Below, piece after piece: positions 45,313-57,633 of a stretch of 64,000 nucleotides of DNA. Source of the stretch: Epichloe hybrida (taxonomy: Eukaryota; Ascomycota; Sordariomycetes; Hypocreales; Clavicipitaceae). Every line of letters begins with the position of its first letter. Within the stretch, counting starts at the first letter, position 1. The notes below the pieces were generated by a model. That model worked only from the letters and a program-made list of their open reading frames with translations, was not told the origin of the DNA and made no database searches. The stretch spans positions 1,674,001 through 1,738,000 of the forward strand of contig JAFEKR010000006.1 in assembly GCA_019022495.1 (NCBI GenBank), read 5' to 3'. Made by a program: the position numbers and the translations under genes.

Positions 45313-46112
45313 GGCACACAGCACAAATGCACACGCAAAGTTGACGAGTTTCCTCGCGGTGGAAGGAAGTTTGGTTCGTGACGTTGACGTGCATTGTGCG
45401 TTGTGCATTGTGCATTGTGCATTGTGCATTGTGCATTGTGCATTATGCATGTGCATGTGCATGTGTCCATCCAATCAGACGTGTCGTGTCTGCCACTGAA
45501 GCGTGTCTCGGCCCCAGCCAACAGGATTACATACAACACCAGGATTCACGTGCGTCTGCGTTGACGATTTATACCTCTCAACAACATAAACGTTACTCGC
45601 AGCAATCTGCCTAGGTATGTTTCACGACACCGATGCCCTTCATCCTACAGCGCCCATTCTTCCCCCCTCTCCCCCGTTCCTTTCGTCCAGTAATCCCCGT
45701 ACCTTTAGCTTCTTTACGATCCCGGGCCCCATCCCATGTCGTTCAAATGAACCTCTCGACACCTTGGCCAGCCTCCGAATGCTCTTCCCCGAACTTTGTC
45801 CATATTGTCTTGCTCGGCCGTGACAGTCCCCATCAAGTCAAGTCCAAATCATTCTTCTTCATGTTCGGTAACGCATCTGTTGCGGTTGCGCATGGTTTCT
45901 CAGTCCCGGCAGTACTTCAGGTCCCAGAGTCAGAAAATTAATTCAGACAAGGAAGGCATCAAAAATGTTGTCTTGTTGGTGGGTCTCGTTAAGACTTTCG
46001 AGAGGCTTTCCACTCGTACCCGGCCACCTTGTCCATGCATCCAACTGCAGGCTTTCTGCCGCCAGCAAGGCTACAGTAAAGACGAGCCCACTCCCACGGC
46101 ACCAACTTCCAT
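45313..46112. other. Intergenic between RecA-like gene (promoter) and PAL1 (3' end)
   Basis: Both neighbours are on the minus strand. It contains the GCATTGT minisatellite, listed separately, about 80 bp before the RecA-like start. No gene was recognised. Confidence 0.6.
45391..45467. repeat. 7-bp minisatellite (GCATTGT)n with GCATGT extension
   Basis: About eight copies of GCATTGT (one GCGTTGT variant) are followed by GCATTAT and three GCATGT units. It lies directly upstream of the RecA-like gene. In the minus-strand frame it reads as Met-His-Asn-Ala-Gln-Cys-Thr repeats, giving a false N-terminal extension in simple ORF calls. Confidence 0.9.
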
Positions 46113-48207
46113 TTACATGGCCATTCCAGGGGCCGAAGATTGACTTCCGGTGTCTGAGTTCTTAGGTCTTCGTCCACCCTTTAAGCTCTTCATACGACCC
46201 AAGAGGCCCGAAGGTTTAGCAGGAGCCGCATCTTCGAGACTCGAAGTGGCCTCTGTGGTGGCTCTGCGCTCCAACGCAGAACCTGACATGCGGCGTGGAA
46301 CAGATGGCGGGCTGACGGGAGACATGGTTCTCTCTCTCGTCTTGGCCGTCATTTTTTCCTCTCCTTTGCTGAACTCGGCAAAAAAGGGGTTGGGCTCAGA
46401 ACCTGCACTGGATGCCACTGGCATTGGATCTGGTGACGGCTTGCTACTTATGCCTTCAGGATTGGTCATTCTACCCGATGGTGCAAATTCGCGTGCGCCT
46501 TTGTTGATATGACGGATACGTTGAGCCAGGGACTTCTTGCGCTGCAAGCCACCGTTCAACGACTCCTGTTGCTGTTCTGCTTGCCTTCTGACTATGGCAG
46601 CTCGGGCGGCGGGTGTGCCCTCCAGGAATGTAGATGTGCCAAGCCCATAACTCTCGTCACCATGGACAATGTCGCCACGGGAAATTGGATCGAATATGGC
46701 TGCTTCCGTCGACGACGAGGTCGGGTAATTGTATCCGTTCTTGATCTTGCGGCCGGTGGCGAAGTCACGGAAAGCCTCGTCGGTACCATTGCCCATGAAC
46801 TGCGCATGATCTGGGTTACGGTTCAAGGGACCAGCGCCACCGAGTGAGTTGTTCAGAGAGTCCTTGGGGAATGCTTGCATGGGAGCGCGGCGGCTGCTTC
46901 TGTTTCGATGTGGGTTCAGGGCGTCAAAGGGCCCGTCGTGATGGAAAACTGCGCGAATCATGTCTTTGTTAGCAAATGAGCGCCATTTCCCGGCATGGCT
47001 CGTGGTACTCCTAAACTTACGACCCGTGCCATATATGCTAGTTGCATCCAGCTGATCGATAAGATCCATTCGCCGGCTTGGGCGACCGGATTTGCTCCTT
47101 GACTTGGCATCTCGTTCATTGTCCCGAGCTTCTCGGCCTTCACGAGCTTCGCGAGGCTCTCGACTTTCTCGAACTCCCTTTTCGCGTTGTCGATCGCGAA
47201 GGCGCTTCGCCTCAATCATCTTCATCTCCTCGGGGGTGATGGGCAGAGCACTCAAGTCCATAGCTGAAGACTCTGAATTTCGTCGGGGTCGACGTTGTGG
47301 GGGCGGTCTGCGGTGAGGCGATTGCGAAGCCTCGGGGTGAGGACCAGGCACCGGCTTTTTTGCTCTCATGGCCTCTTCTTGCGACTTGGTTGGTCGATGT
47401 TTGCTGTCGACCTGTGGGGTTTCACCAGTGCGAGGGACGATGGGCTGTTTTGATGGAATTCGCTGAGCAGGAAGCACAGGAAGCGCCGGAAGGACTTTGT
47501 TGTTGGGCATCGTGTCTTCGAGTGTCAGACAATCCTGAGTTGGGGGATTAGCATTCGTAGTCGCACGATGTAGAATGATGCACAAAAGGACAGGGCTGCC
47601 TGCATTTGATACACAAGCAAGTGCGCGCAAAGGGTAAATGGGACGTACGAATATGTCTTCGGCGGAGAGCGACTGGTGTTCGGGTTTGAGAGGCTGGCTC
47701 GGACTGTCTAAGAAAGGATTTCGGGAAACTGGTCTTTGTCGGCCAGCGGTATCATCGAAAGGTGAGGTGGTGGGGGATGCGTAGGCGGCGTCCGGGCTGG
47801 CTGGAGAAGCGGCACGATTGCGAAAGGGATTGTTTGAGGATAAATTGCCGGATAATCCAGAAGAGGGTAGTTGCCCTGCGCACGAAAACTATGTCAGCTG
47901 GTTTTAGGCTCGATCGGACTGCATGCACACCACCAGCCCAAGGACTTGAAACACGACATATCTCCTCCCACATGACACAACAGAGAGGTCGGTCATCCCA
48001 TCTCATGTGTGGGCCAGGAGACAATGCGCGCGACAAAGGTCAGAAAAAATATGGGCAACGAATAACGAACAACCACCGCGGCGACGAATGCTCTGCTCCT
48101 CTTGGCAAGGAGACGGGCGGGGGCCATGGCGAGACAAACAACACAACCATATGGCGCTTGGTGAGCACAGCTTGCTTACCTTGCCGGAAAGATCCTGGGC
48201 CAGACAT
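46113..48207 (-). CDS. PAL1: Pal1-family cell morphology protein
   Basis: Four exons, in transcript order 48207-48180, 47875-47649, 47534-47021, 46948-46113 (534 aa). Intron 1 is 304 nt; the 72-nt third intron is in frame and stop-free, so a naive frame reads through it. Splicing gives SIYGTGLFHHDGPFDALNPHRNR, the diagnostic Pal1 sequence. The N terminus carries two NPF motifs (SSNNPFRNR at 25-27, SRNPFLDSP at 62-64) that would bind EH-domain endocytic proteins. A basic/Arg-Glu repeat follows (about 150-190). The Pal1 core runs from RMDLIDQLDATSIYG to PDHAQFMG. In fission yeast, Pal1 is peripheral to the membrane at growth sites and helps maintain cylindrical shape. The short first exon (28 nt) encodes MSGPGSFRQ. 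Confidence 0.9.
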
Positions 48208-50553
48208 TTTGACTGGGCAAAAGCAGTGGCTGGCAGGCAGGCTGTAAGAAGAATGCCCGGCGAACAAGACCAGGGTACAAACGCGTTGTGTGGCTGACAA
48301 CAGAAATGTCTTTGGCGGATAGTCGAATTCAATCCCTTGCGCCTTGGTAGACAGGCCCAAATTTGATGCCAAAAGGTCGAAGACCACTCGACGCGATGGT
48401 ACACGAGATGGTACACCAGTTTCCCCCCCCCCTGGTTGCGGTGAAGCTGGCGGAAGGGCGGCTACGGCCAGTGGACGACGGGGCTTTGCTATGAAATCCA
48501 GGGGGCCCAAAAGGATGGGAAGGGGGGGCGAGTTGACGCGCCGATCGACGAATCGACGCCGATAATCGTAAAAATGGGCCGTTGGGCGACAAAATAAAGT
48601 GTGTTTCGCAAGCCCTTGGAGGTCGATGGTCCGCCAAAAAGGGGCGCGAAACCCGGAGAACACACAAACTGTGAGGCCAAAAGGGGGTCGGTCGTTTGAC
48701 GGTCAGGCCCCTGGTGCAACTTGACCGGAGGTGCGGTGCTTCGTACTTGCCCCTTTCGCTTGTTGGGCGATCAAAGCCGTCTGGTACAAGTGGAACAGGA
48801 CCTTGTCACGGCCAGGACAGTCGGAAGACAGATGGTTAGGGCAACAGCTCGGGTCGTCAGATCGAAATCGTCAAAGAAAGACCACGGGTTTATCCAGAGA
48901 GAGGGGTTGTGTAGCAAAGGTAGGAAGATGGGAAGCCCGCGTTGAAAGCTGAGCGGGCGGCACTCAGGATCTAATAGGTAATAGGCCTGGCTAAGGTCTA
49001 GTTAGTTAGATGATGCATGGGCTGAAGTCATGCGCAAATGTTCCTCCTCGTCACTCAGAAGCCAAGGTGCCAGGCAGACTTTTCCCCAACGAGGTAATAG
49101 TGTGGCGGGACTGACTAATAAGTCGTATGTACAATGCCAGGGGTCGTGGCAAATAATAATGCACCAGACGAAATGATTGCTCACGGGATCCACGACGCTT
49201 TGGAGCAGGTCGAGGGGGTTATATGTCCTTTCTGTTCTGGCACCTCTGTTGTGGATTCCTCTCGGATTTCCTCTCGAATTGACTTGTTGTTTGGTCCGGC
49301 AGCTGGCACATGTGCCAACCCCAACTTTCTGCGTGTACGGACTAGTTCGTACGCAATGCAGCTGATGAAAAAAAAGCGGAGGGATCGATGTTTCGATTTA
49401 TGACAGAACAAGAGCCAGACGCTACAGATTGATGATGACTGCCGAATCGTTTTCGCGTCGACGGCCTTCGAGGCCTTGGTTGATATGCCCAGACGTCACT
49501 CAGCCTCTGTGGTGTTTATAAATTCCAAAACAACTTGGCTCATGCGCAATCGGCAAAAAAAAGGGAGGCTTGTTGGTGGCGGAGGGTTGGTTGGTTGGCA
49601 GTCAGGCAGTCCAGCCTCTGGACAAACAATGGCTCGTCCCGTTCTGCTATCGCTGCCGCTGTGAAGACTATCGAGCAAAACCTTTATTCCGTATGTATGC
49701 TGCGATGGTATTGATAAGAAGGAGACGGCGTCAAGGCTACTGCTTTTGAGTTGATACAGCTTTTCCAAGTGGTGATCTGTTCTGCAGCCAGGCTGTTGAA
49801 TTCAATGATACAACATGATGACGATGGGGAAAAAGTCTTGCCAGGTCAATTCACAATTTACATACAGGAACGGGCCGCCAGGAGGAGGTGCCGTGGCTGC
49901 GCACTCCGTACAATGTACAGTGACCCCGGGTGTACTTGCCTGCCTACAGTGGGTGTACAGGGAGGGGCTTGACTGCTCCTGCCACTTCTCGGCGGTGCAT
50001 TTCTGGATTAGATGGCTACTTTCAAGCGCCTCCCCGGACATCTTGGCGCTAGCTCTTCCAGGGGCCTTTTGCATGAATGTGAATTGCAAAGTGCAAAGAT
50101 GGCCCGCCAAGGGCCTGGAGTCGAGTCCTGCCTGACTCATATTATGTACATATATGTACATACGATGTCATCGTATGTAGGCCACCGCTCAATGGGTCTT
50201 GATCAATCCTGAGACCTCCCCGTGGCCATCCTTTTATTTAGATTTAGGACAGTCCTGGCATCTTAATCCTTGGTAGCACCTCTTGCACGTTTTCATCTTG
50301 ATTTGATTCTCTTTTGTTGCGGCAAGCTAGTTGCCTGTTTGTGCAACATGCAGAGGGCAAGTCGGTGATGCACAGCTGATTTGCCAAGCCGTGATTGGCC
50401 GACCCCCAACTGAGCTCTAGCTCTGTCCGCTCTTGCTTGTCCTCTTGTCCCTCCTGGAAACCTCATCCACAACAACTCATCTCGCCCCCCTCCCAAATCG
50501 TCTCGACGCCTGAGAAGCCTTCCTTATCGCGAATCTTTCTACAATCTGCAAGA
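48208..50553. other. Intergenic, no gene recognised
   Basis: About 2.3 kb between PAL1 (-) and the 71-aa gene (+), a divergent spacer. It holds a CACTCCGTACA motif near 49902-49911 and a palindromic ATGTACATATATGTACAT stretch near 50144-50161. Frames within it show no recognisable protein. Confidence 0.5.
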
Positions 50554-50824
50554 ATGCCAGCGACAGACAGTCTCCGTAAGTCCGGCATCTAATGCACCCT
50601 TTCCAAAAATACTGACTGACAGTCCTGCAGAGCCCCTGCTGACTCCGCCCGAGCGTGCGATCTGCAAGTCCTACGGCGGATGGACCAACTTCATGGCCTC
50701 CATGGGCCTCAAGCCATGGGAGGATGGGGATGCAGAGGAGGGCAAGGCCATCATTGCGGCATTGGCGAGCAGCGACCAAGAGGGAGAGGATAAAGCTGCT
50801 GCTGAGAAGAAGTCTAGTGGCTGA
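50554..50824 (+). CDS. Small conserved fungal protein (71 aa), function unknown
   Basis: Two exons, 50554-50575 and 50631-50824. The first exon is only 22 nt and encodes MPATDSL. The intron is 55 nt (GTAAGT..TGCAG) with CTGACTGAC branch-like sequence. The product starts MPATDSLQPLLTPPERAICK, followed by SYGGWTNFMASMGLKPWEDGD and EEGKAIIAALA, and ends in a charged KKSSG tail. I recall similar short proteins (PLLTPxER, YGGWTNFM, GLKPxxxxDAEEGK) across filamentous fungi, without an assigned role. There is no signal peptide or membrane segment. The conserved GGWTNFM block suggests a folded mini-domain. The tiny first exon means most ORF callers would miss the start. Confidence 0.85.
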
Positions 50825-50953
50825 GTTTACGGTGACCGGCAGTGGACAAGTCAAGTCAGAGAGCTGACGAGAAAGGGCTGCTGTTTCGTTCGTCTCTCAC
50901 TTTCTAGCTATCGACTTGACTGGAAGGGGGGGGCCTGCGCATGCCCCGGCCCC

Positions 50954-50991
<38 letters not shown>

Positions 50992-51677
50992 TGACTCCAT
51001 GCTCGCTGCTCTTGTTTGCGCAAAGTTCCAGACTTTTCGACAGTGTTATGCAACTTTGGTGAAGTGCTCTCGCCCTTCCTCACTTCAGACATGGAGCACA
51101 ATCTATTTGCTTCTCGGTCCCGCCCCGTCTACCACGGTAATTTGCAGAGGAGTACGCAGATTCTGGCCCAGAGCAACATCCGCACTACCAATATCACCTG
51201 ACAGAACAGACAATCATCAAAGTCAGCTACTCCGGGTTAAAAAAAGAAAAAAGAAAAAAAAGAAACATGTATATACTCAGACTTGGGCTGTCGGTGAGCA
51301 CGAGACATAGTGTCCTCAGCCAAGAGAGCGAGTATAGTACCTCGGCGTTAGTACTGAATTTGGGAGGCGTCTTCAATAACACGGTTGTTCAACACGGTTG
51401 TTCAACACGGTTGGACTGAAGTCATGTCACACTTCCAAGATGATAGGTAAAACTGAGCATCAGCCCCCGTCAGTCATGGTATGTGTCTCGTGGCTAATAT
51501 TGCCTGCCCTGCACCTCGGCCCATATGAATCCAAATATAGTCAGTCAGTCCCTTTGCATACCATACCCCCGCTGCTCGTGCCAGCAAACGACGCCGTCTC
51601 AGGAAAGCTCTCGCACTCATACATCGTCTTCACATACACCCTTCTCCAAGCTCCGTTCCCCCTCACACGTCCTTCCT
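50825..51677. other. Convergent intergenic region with AT microsatellite
   Basis: Between the 71-aa gene (+) and the RabGAP gene end (-). It contains the (AT)17 repeat and a triple CAACACGGTTGTT-type repeat near 51377-51413. No gene was recognised. Confidence 0.6.
50956..50989. repeat. (AT)17 dinucleotide microsatellite
   Basis: A perfect AT tract of 34 nt in the 3' flank of the 71-aa gene. Confidence 0.95.
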
Positions 51678-54600
51678 TCACCCTTCAAACTCAACCACGC
51701 CTGTTCCCGGCGGTGCCACTGTCTCTGCCCGCAGTCGTCCCTCTCCAGCATCAGCATCTATGAGACTCTGGTCTTGTTCCTTTGATGTACCTGCTCCGGC
51801 GTCCAACCCGTCCAACAAGTCACGATCCGAGCTCTTGACAGATCGGTCGTCCCCACTGGGACCACCGGGCCCCTTTCTAGCGCCGACAGCTATACCAATG
51901 TCGTCGTCGTCTTCCTCTTCTTCGTCAGGGCGCTGTCCGGGCAGAGCGTTCTTCTCGAGCTCCCTTTGGGCTTCTTCCATGCGGCGTCGCACCTCAGTCG
52001 CGACACGCATACCGTCCGTGACGATGTTGTCCAGTACGCCACGTAACCCTCTTCCTGCGCCGTGAGGACCAGGATGGATCGGAACAGGCGGGCGGGAGCT
52101 GAAGCCGAGACTGGCGAATGTAGTCAACGAAGAGCTCTGCGGTGTCGAGGCGGCATTCTGCAGGCCTTCTATGACGTGGAACGACGAGGGCAACGAGGAT
52201 TCAAAGAACTGTTCTAATAGTTCATCAGCTAGGACGACCATTCTGAATGTCGGCAGAGTCATGTGCATCGGCTGAGCTGGGTTGAGCGCCGCATTGGCGG
52301 CTTCTGATTTTGCTTTGGATACCTGACGCCTGTCTGCGGATGAGTTTTCCGATCTGTCGGCTTCCGAGGGAGAAGGTTCAGAGGTTGTTGACCCGAAGCC
52401 TAAGAGGTCCTCCTCATCCTCCTCATCCTCCTCATCCTCATCATCGCCAACGGCAAATGCGTTTGCGTCTGTTCCTGTACCCGCGTCGCCGCCACCCATC
52501 GATGTTGATGCGTTTTGAGAAGTTTGGTTTTGCGGGTGATCCCGATCAGCGTATTCGAAGCACCGGCGGATAAAGGCGCTGACACTGCCCAGAAACCTCT
52601 CATTCACTGGCGCGCTCGCCGGCAAGCTTGCCTGGGAATCCTGCTGGGCATTGCCTGCGTCACTATTCAGAGCCACACTGGACGCGTTCGGGCTGAGAGT
52701 TCCTTCGAGACCACGGCGCGACAAGAACAGTAGGGCCTCCGAGATACGTAGAATGCCTTCGCGGTCTACCTTCCCGTCACCGTCGTCGTCGTAGAGCTCG
52801 AAAAAGTAAGTGATGGTGCCCATGATGTCTGTTTTGCCCTTGATCCCTGCCAATCCAGTGACGACATTCTGCAGAGTAAGAGCGGCGTTGCCATCCACGT
52901 CCCACTTGTTATACATTCGCCGGAGGAACTCGTGCTCTGCAGGCTCTGGGCCAGACCCCCATGGTGAAATGTTGTCTGGGGCTCGTCTCGCGCTATTGAA
53001 TCTCGAGAACGTGTCCTCCCCAGACCCGGTGTTGCTTCGCGAGCTCCCGGGTGAGTCGGAAATAGCCCATTTACACATGCTGGCCAGGAACTCCCTGAAA
53101 GCATCATAATCCATCAGGTTGGTACTGGGGCCGAGTCCAACGCGACCCTTCTCTACTTGGTTTGGTGTTGAGGCGAATAGCTCCGACGCTCGCATCCTGC
53201 TTGTTTTGGCTCGTCTCTTGGCTTCTTCCTGGACCATGAGGTCGCGTTGTTGCCTCTCGTACAGAATGCTGTAGAACCTGTCGTACAGTGCGCCGAGCTC
53301 ATCATTTCCGAGTAGCTTGCTGTCGGGTCCGAGATTTCGAATAGCAGTCCGCTTGGCGAAATTTTCAATATTGTTCAGAACAGCATCCTTCTTCTTCAAT
53401 CGCAGTTCTGTAATTCTGCTGTGCGTGATGCCAGAAAACTCCTTGAAAGCAACCACCATAAGTTCTTGGAACCTGGTGACGGCTCGAAGCTTGGGATTTT
53501 CGGATTTGGGATGGGCCGATTCGTCTAGTCTCGCAAAGTATGATTTCAGGACAGAGATGAAGGCTCCGTCATCAGCAGCATCCAGCAGTTCTTCGCCGTT
53601 GATGCGGAGAATCGCCAGCCCAACCTGGAACAGCACTTTTGGGCCCTCGACAAAGAAGACGTCCAACACGCGAAAAGCGAAGATCAACGGCATCGAGTTG
53701 ATGTACAGTGACAGGAACCACGGTAGTGAGACGACTGATAGTTGTACATCGCTCTTGACCAAATGCTCCCACAGAACGGGCATGGTTCTCTCAACCAACG
53801 ATTCAAACACTTTTTGGTCCAGCAATGTTCCATACATGGTGGTCGAGTAATAACCGGGTACAAGCCGATCGCATAGGGAAGAAAGCAGGAAGAAAGCTTG
53901 AGCTTCGGACATGTGGATGAGTAGAGCCGCCACGACAATATTCATGGCTTGGCAGTATCCGACATCAGGGTTCACCCAGCTGTACGCTGTTAGGACTCGG
54001 CGAAGTCTACCAATGCCTTCTTCACTCTGGAAGCCAGGGTATTCTGGCAGGCTCCGGTTCAGATCCTTCTCAATCTCGTCGATGGCAAGTGACTCCTGTC
54101 CTTCAAACTTGGCCAATGTATCGGCAAAAAGATTGGGGTTGTCCAAGCGCAGGTATAGGGAGCCGGACGTGAGCTCCCAAATCTCTCCTCGCAATCGATT
54201 GGGCAGGCCGACTCGAATCAGTTTATGAAACGTGGGTTGGCGGATTAGGGTCGAATTTCTGCCATTATCTTGCAGGTATTCGGCCCAGAGTCGCATTTTT
54301 GCTCTGTCTCGCAGCTTCTTCGGGTCACCAGGGTATCTGAACATCATTCCCAGGCCAGCGTCCGGCGGATCGGCACCCTTTTTGTCTTCGGTTCGAAGCA
54401 GATGCTCGGAGTAACATTCCGCGACAACCCTTCGCAGTTTCCCGACGTTGCCTACACTAGACCTCAATCCTCTCTTGAGGCCGTCGCAAAACCGTTCGCA
54501 GGCGGGCCGGGAGTCGGCCAAATAAATCGCGATGCGCTGTTCTCTGCCATCTTTTGCATCTTTGCTTCCATCCTTGTCCTTCGTGCTATCGGCCAACAAC

Positions 54601-55174
54601 AATCCATTCCAGGTCGTGATAGCAAGTGCAAACTAGGAAGCAAGAAAACGTCAGAAAGAGCTGTTGCGGCACGCTCGCGTGAGGGATGAGTATGAATGTG
54701 AGTCTCCCCCAACACGCGTGAGGACACACATGCGGATGACAATATTACCTGGAAGTTTTGACTTTTCAACCTCTCGACTCTTCTGATAGCACATAGTGGA
54801 AACGTGAAGCCATTCCCACTTGGACCAGCGCCGTGGGTCTGCCCAGTAAAGGCCAACGACGTCGATGTGCTAGCGGTTTGAGCAAAGCTTGACGGCGTGG
54901 TAGAGAAACACAGGTACGCTTCGGACAAGTGGAGTTTGCCAGAGTAGTGCCATCCTCGGTCACGGTCCTTGTCGCCCTGAGTAGCGTTGGAAGGCGGGAT
55001 GGTGAGCTCGGCGTTGATCTCGTATAGGGGGTTCTGGGAGGCAGGCAGGCGGAACTGGCTCTGAAATAGGGACGCTTTGGCAGGATTCTTGTCGGAGCTC
55101 GAGAGATTCAGGCCTTGAGTCGGGTCAATCAGCTGCTGGGCCTTTTGCACGATATTCGTGAAATTGGAAAACAT
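51678..55174 (-). CDS. GRAM-TBC-EF-hand Rab GTPase-activating protein (Gyp2/Mdr1-like)
   Basis: Two exons, 55174-54749 and 54632-51678 (1126 aa), joined through a 116-nt intron to give KSQNFQFALAITTWNG. An N-terminal GRAM domain (about 60-200) contains YSGKLHLSEAYLCFST. The TBC domain (about 280-500) begins GLPNRLRGEIWEL and shows the catalytic arginine finger in IEKDLNRSLPE and the glutamine finger in YCQAMN. An EF-hand follows (LYDDDGDGKVDREGI, near 755), with all calcium-ligand positions filled. The C-terminal third is Ser/Asp/Glu-rich, with an EDEEDEEDEE run from a TCC repeat. The architecture is that of TBC1D8/9-type GAPs, which act on Rab GTPases in endosomal or secretory traffic. ATG 55174 (MFSNFTNIVQ) is the first Met; the codons above it contain no other ATG. 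Confidence 0.92.
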
Positions 55175-56457
55175 GGTCGCGGTCACCAGCGCCGCATGGC
55201 GGTATCAAAGGAAGCGAGCGGCTTGGTGACAAGCCCGAGACGACGAGAGATTGCGCGATGGGATAGATGCTGCAGGACGGAACGAGGCCAGTTTCAGAGT
55301 CGAGCTGAGGACAGGAATCGAGCGACACGTCAAGATGATTGTCAAAATGTTGGCGGATGGTGTTGCTTTCCAAAAGGAGATGCATAAGCTACAGGAATGC
55401 ACGAGGTGCATGAGGACGGGACGGAGGTGACGCCGGGCGGTGCTGGTGTGGAGGTGGCAGTGGATGCGGAGAGCTGAGTTTGCTGGCACTAGTCGCCAAG
55501 ACACGGGGCGTAGCAGCCACCAACAAACAGCTCCCAGCAGTCCCTAGGGCATCGAGTGCTTCTAGGACAGACTGTACGGATTATTACAGTGAGTTGTAAC
55601 TTGAAGCTTGGCGGCCGTCGATTCGGCGTGCGAGCCCCTCCCTCGCCCCTCGCGATGGCTTGCATCCACCCTCGCATGATGCCTTTTTTCTTTTCTTTTC
55701 TTTTCTTTTCTGTTTTTATTAAGGAGGGAGGGGGGGGGTTTGGTTCAATCTACTTAATCTCCTTCTTTCTTTCTCCGCCAATTATGCGCCATAGTAACTA
55801 GCATCGAGTCGTCTAAGAGCATTTTGTGACGGGAGTTCAACCAGCACTGAACAATGATAAGATAGCTTGACGATCCGGTGGTGACATCATAAACCCCTCC
55901 TCCATCCCCTTCGCCTGTTGCTCTGTCTACTTCATGGTGGACGAAATGAAGTTCTAACTCGAGTATATGAACGTGACCAAAGCTAGATTCTCGCGTCATG
56001 CATCGAGGGATCTTGATCGAAAATCAGCCGTCCTTCTTTCCCCCTAGAGTCACGCAAATTGCGATGACAAAATCCTCAGCCCTGTGAGTGGAATCCGGGG
56101 ATATAGGCAAAGGAGACAGACAAACAAGGGCGACAGCTTCAAGTCGCACTATGAGTATGCAGGAGCTGTGAGGATTCCAGCCTTTAAACCATTGTGCTCC
56201 GCACTCCGTACATGGCATGACATCCAGTTAACCAGTTAAAAAGTGGGTTGTTAATAACACTTCTGTCACATCACACACAGCTGGGGGTCGTGTCATGGAA
56301 CGAAACGCTATTGCTGATTTACTATTTTGCAAGGCAAGTACTCCGTAGTGCAAGTATAACCAGAGTGCACCACTCTGTTTTCTTTATTCCCATCTGGCCT
56401 TGCTTGCAGGATTACCAAAAAAGACAGAGACACAGAACTCCAAAAAATAGAGTGTGT
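55175..56457. other. Intergenic, no protein gene recognised
   Basis: RabGAP promoter side, extending to the tRNA gene. It contains a (TTTTC)x5 tract at about 55686-55710, and CTCCGTA motifs near 56202-56210 and 56338-56346. No protein-coding gene was recognised. Confidence 0.55.
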
Positions 56458-56545
56458 CTCCGATGCGGGGAATCGAACCCCGGTCCCTGCGGCACTTCCA
56501 AGTAACCATGAAAGCGCAGTATGATAGCCATTACACCACACCGGA
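56458..56545 (-). tRNA. tRNA-Glu(UUC) with a ~16-nt intron
   Basis: Read on the minus strand, the acceptor stem TCCGGTG pairs with CATCGGA at the other end (one G-T pair), followed by discriminator G. The T arm carries GGTTCGATTCC, a perfect B box. The D arm includes TGGTGTAATGG, as in eukaryotic tRNA-Glu. The anticodon stem CTGCG pairs with CGCAG, and the loop begins C-T-TTC-A, giving anticodon UUC. Between position 37 and the 3' half lies an insertion of about 16 nt, the usual place for a nuclear tRNA intron. Without it the tRNA is 72 nt, the normal length for tRNA-Glu. CCA is not encoded, as expected. Confidence 0.93.
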
Positions 56546-57633
56546 TGTTGGATGACCAAGGGCGGACATAGCCAGGTTATAATCCAATCTCTGGATGTCT
56601 CTCCGAAATACGGAGTATCACGTCGATTATTTGGCCCGAATCAATCCGTCTCATAACGTCGGCCAGCTGCAGTCATGTCTTGGCGGGCGATGTGGCTGTC
56701 TGACATGGATGTCTTTTCAAAATGCCTGGTCGAGTGAATGTCAACTTGAACGCATCACTTGCATGTAAGATACCCACGGGTCCTCCGTATGTAATAAGAT
56801 AATAAGCGTAATAAGCAGGCACCCCACCATTCCAGCCAAACCCAGTCAGCTATTGATTAATCCGTAATGTACTCCGTACTGACAGGAAGGACCCCTGCTG
56901 TGGTTCACAGTCGGCTTGTCATCATCCATCTGATGGGTGCGACGTCGATTCCTGATCCACCCATTCCCACCCATTCCGACGTTCCCCCTCCTCCGTTCGT
57001 TCCCCCCTCCTCTGTCCTCCCCTCCTCCATGCTTGCGTCATTACGGAGTAGTAGACGGTTGGTTGGCTTCGCGGGCCATGGCTCCATGGTCACCCATCCT
57101 TCATCGATGGGCAGGATCCGAGCCCCGTACGCCCCCTTCTTCCATGTGCTCAAGTAATACATACGGATTACATACTGTATACGGACTATACACATGTGAC
57201 TTGTGGGGACTCGTTGGGTGCCATCGGCTCGAGGCATCGTCGTCGTCCCGTCCTGGCCGCCTCCATACATACCTTCCTTTGTGGCTCGTCTCATTCGAAT
57301 TGCTTTCGTCCGTTCATCCCATTCCATAGCCGTGTCCCCCCGCTGCTGGGCAGATCGCCGTCTCTTGTCACTGGTCCCAACCGCATGCCGTGTAATAGCG
57401 CACAGCTTGCCGCGACCCGGTCAAACCTCATTCTCATCCTTGCCGTGTCCAAGTGGCGATGAGCCGGACCTGAACCCAAAATCCATGCAAAATCCACGCA
57501 AAATCCACGCAAAATCCGGGGCGGCTCCAATTAACAAGTGTAACGTTCTGCCAGACGCACCTCAATTCTCTTGGAACTGAGGGTCAAAATACGTCACTAG
57601 TGTCTCTTGGAACACGACCTGAATCTCGACGAC
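56546..57633. other. Intergenic, rich in TACTCCGTA-type motifs (PKA promoter side)
   Basis: Between the tRNA and the PKA gene. Motif copies occur near 56608-56618, 56783-56790, 56869-56879 and 57041-57050, on both strands. A triple AATCCATGCA/AATCCACGCA repeat lies at about 57480-57515, directly upstream of the kinase. No gene was recognised. Confidence 0.6.

Noticed and set aside
45313..45474. N-terminal extension of the RecA-like protein through the GCATTGT repeat
   Set aside because: It would give Met-His-Asn-Ala-Gln-Cys repeats. The ATG at 45312 directly precedes plausible protein sequence.
50135..50165. Palindromic ATGTACATATATGTACAT stretch as a regulatory site
   Set aside because: AT-rich palindromes of this kind are common by chance in fungal spacers, and there is no nearby gene start to link it to.
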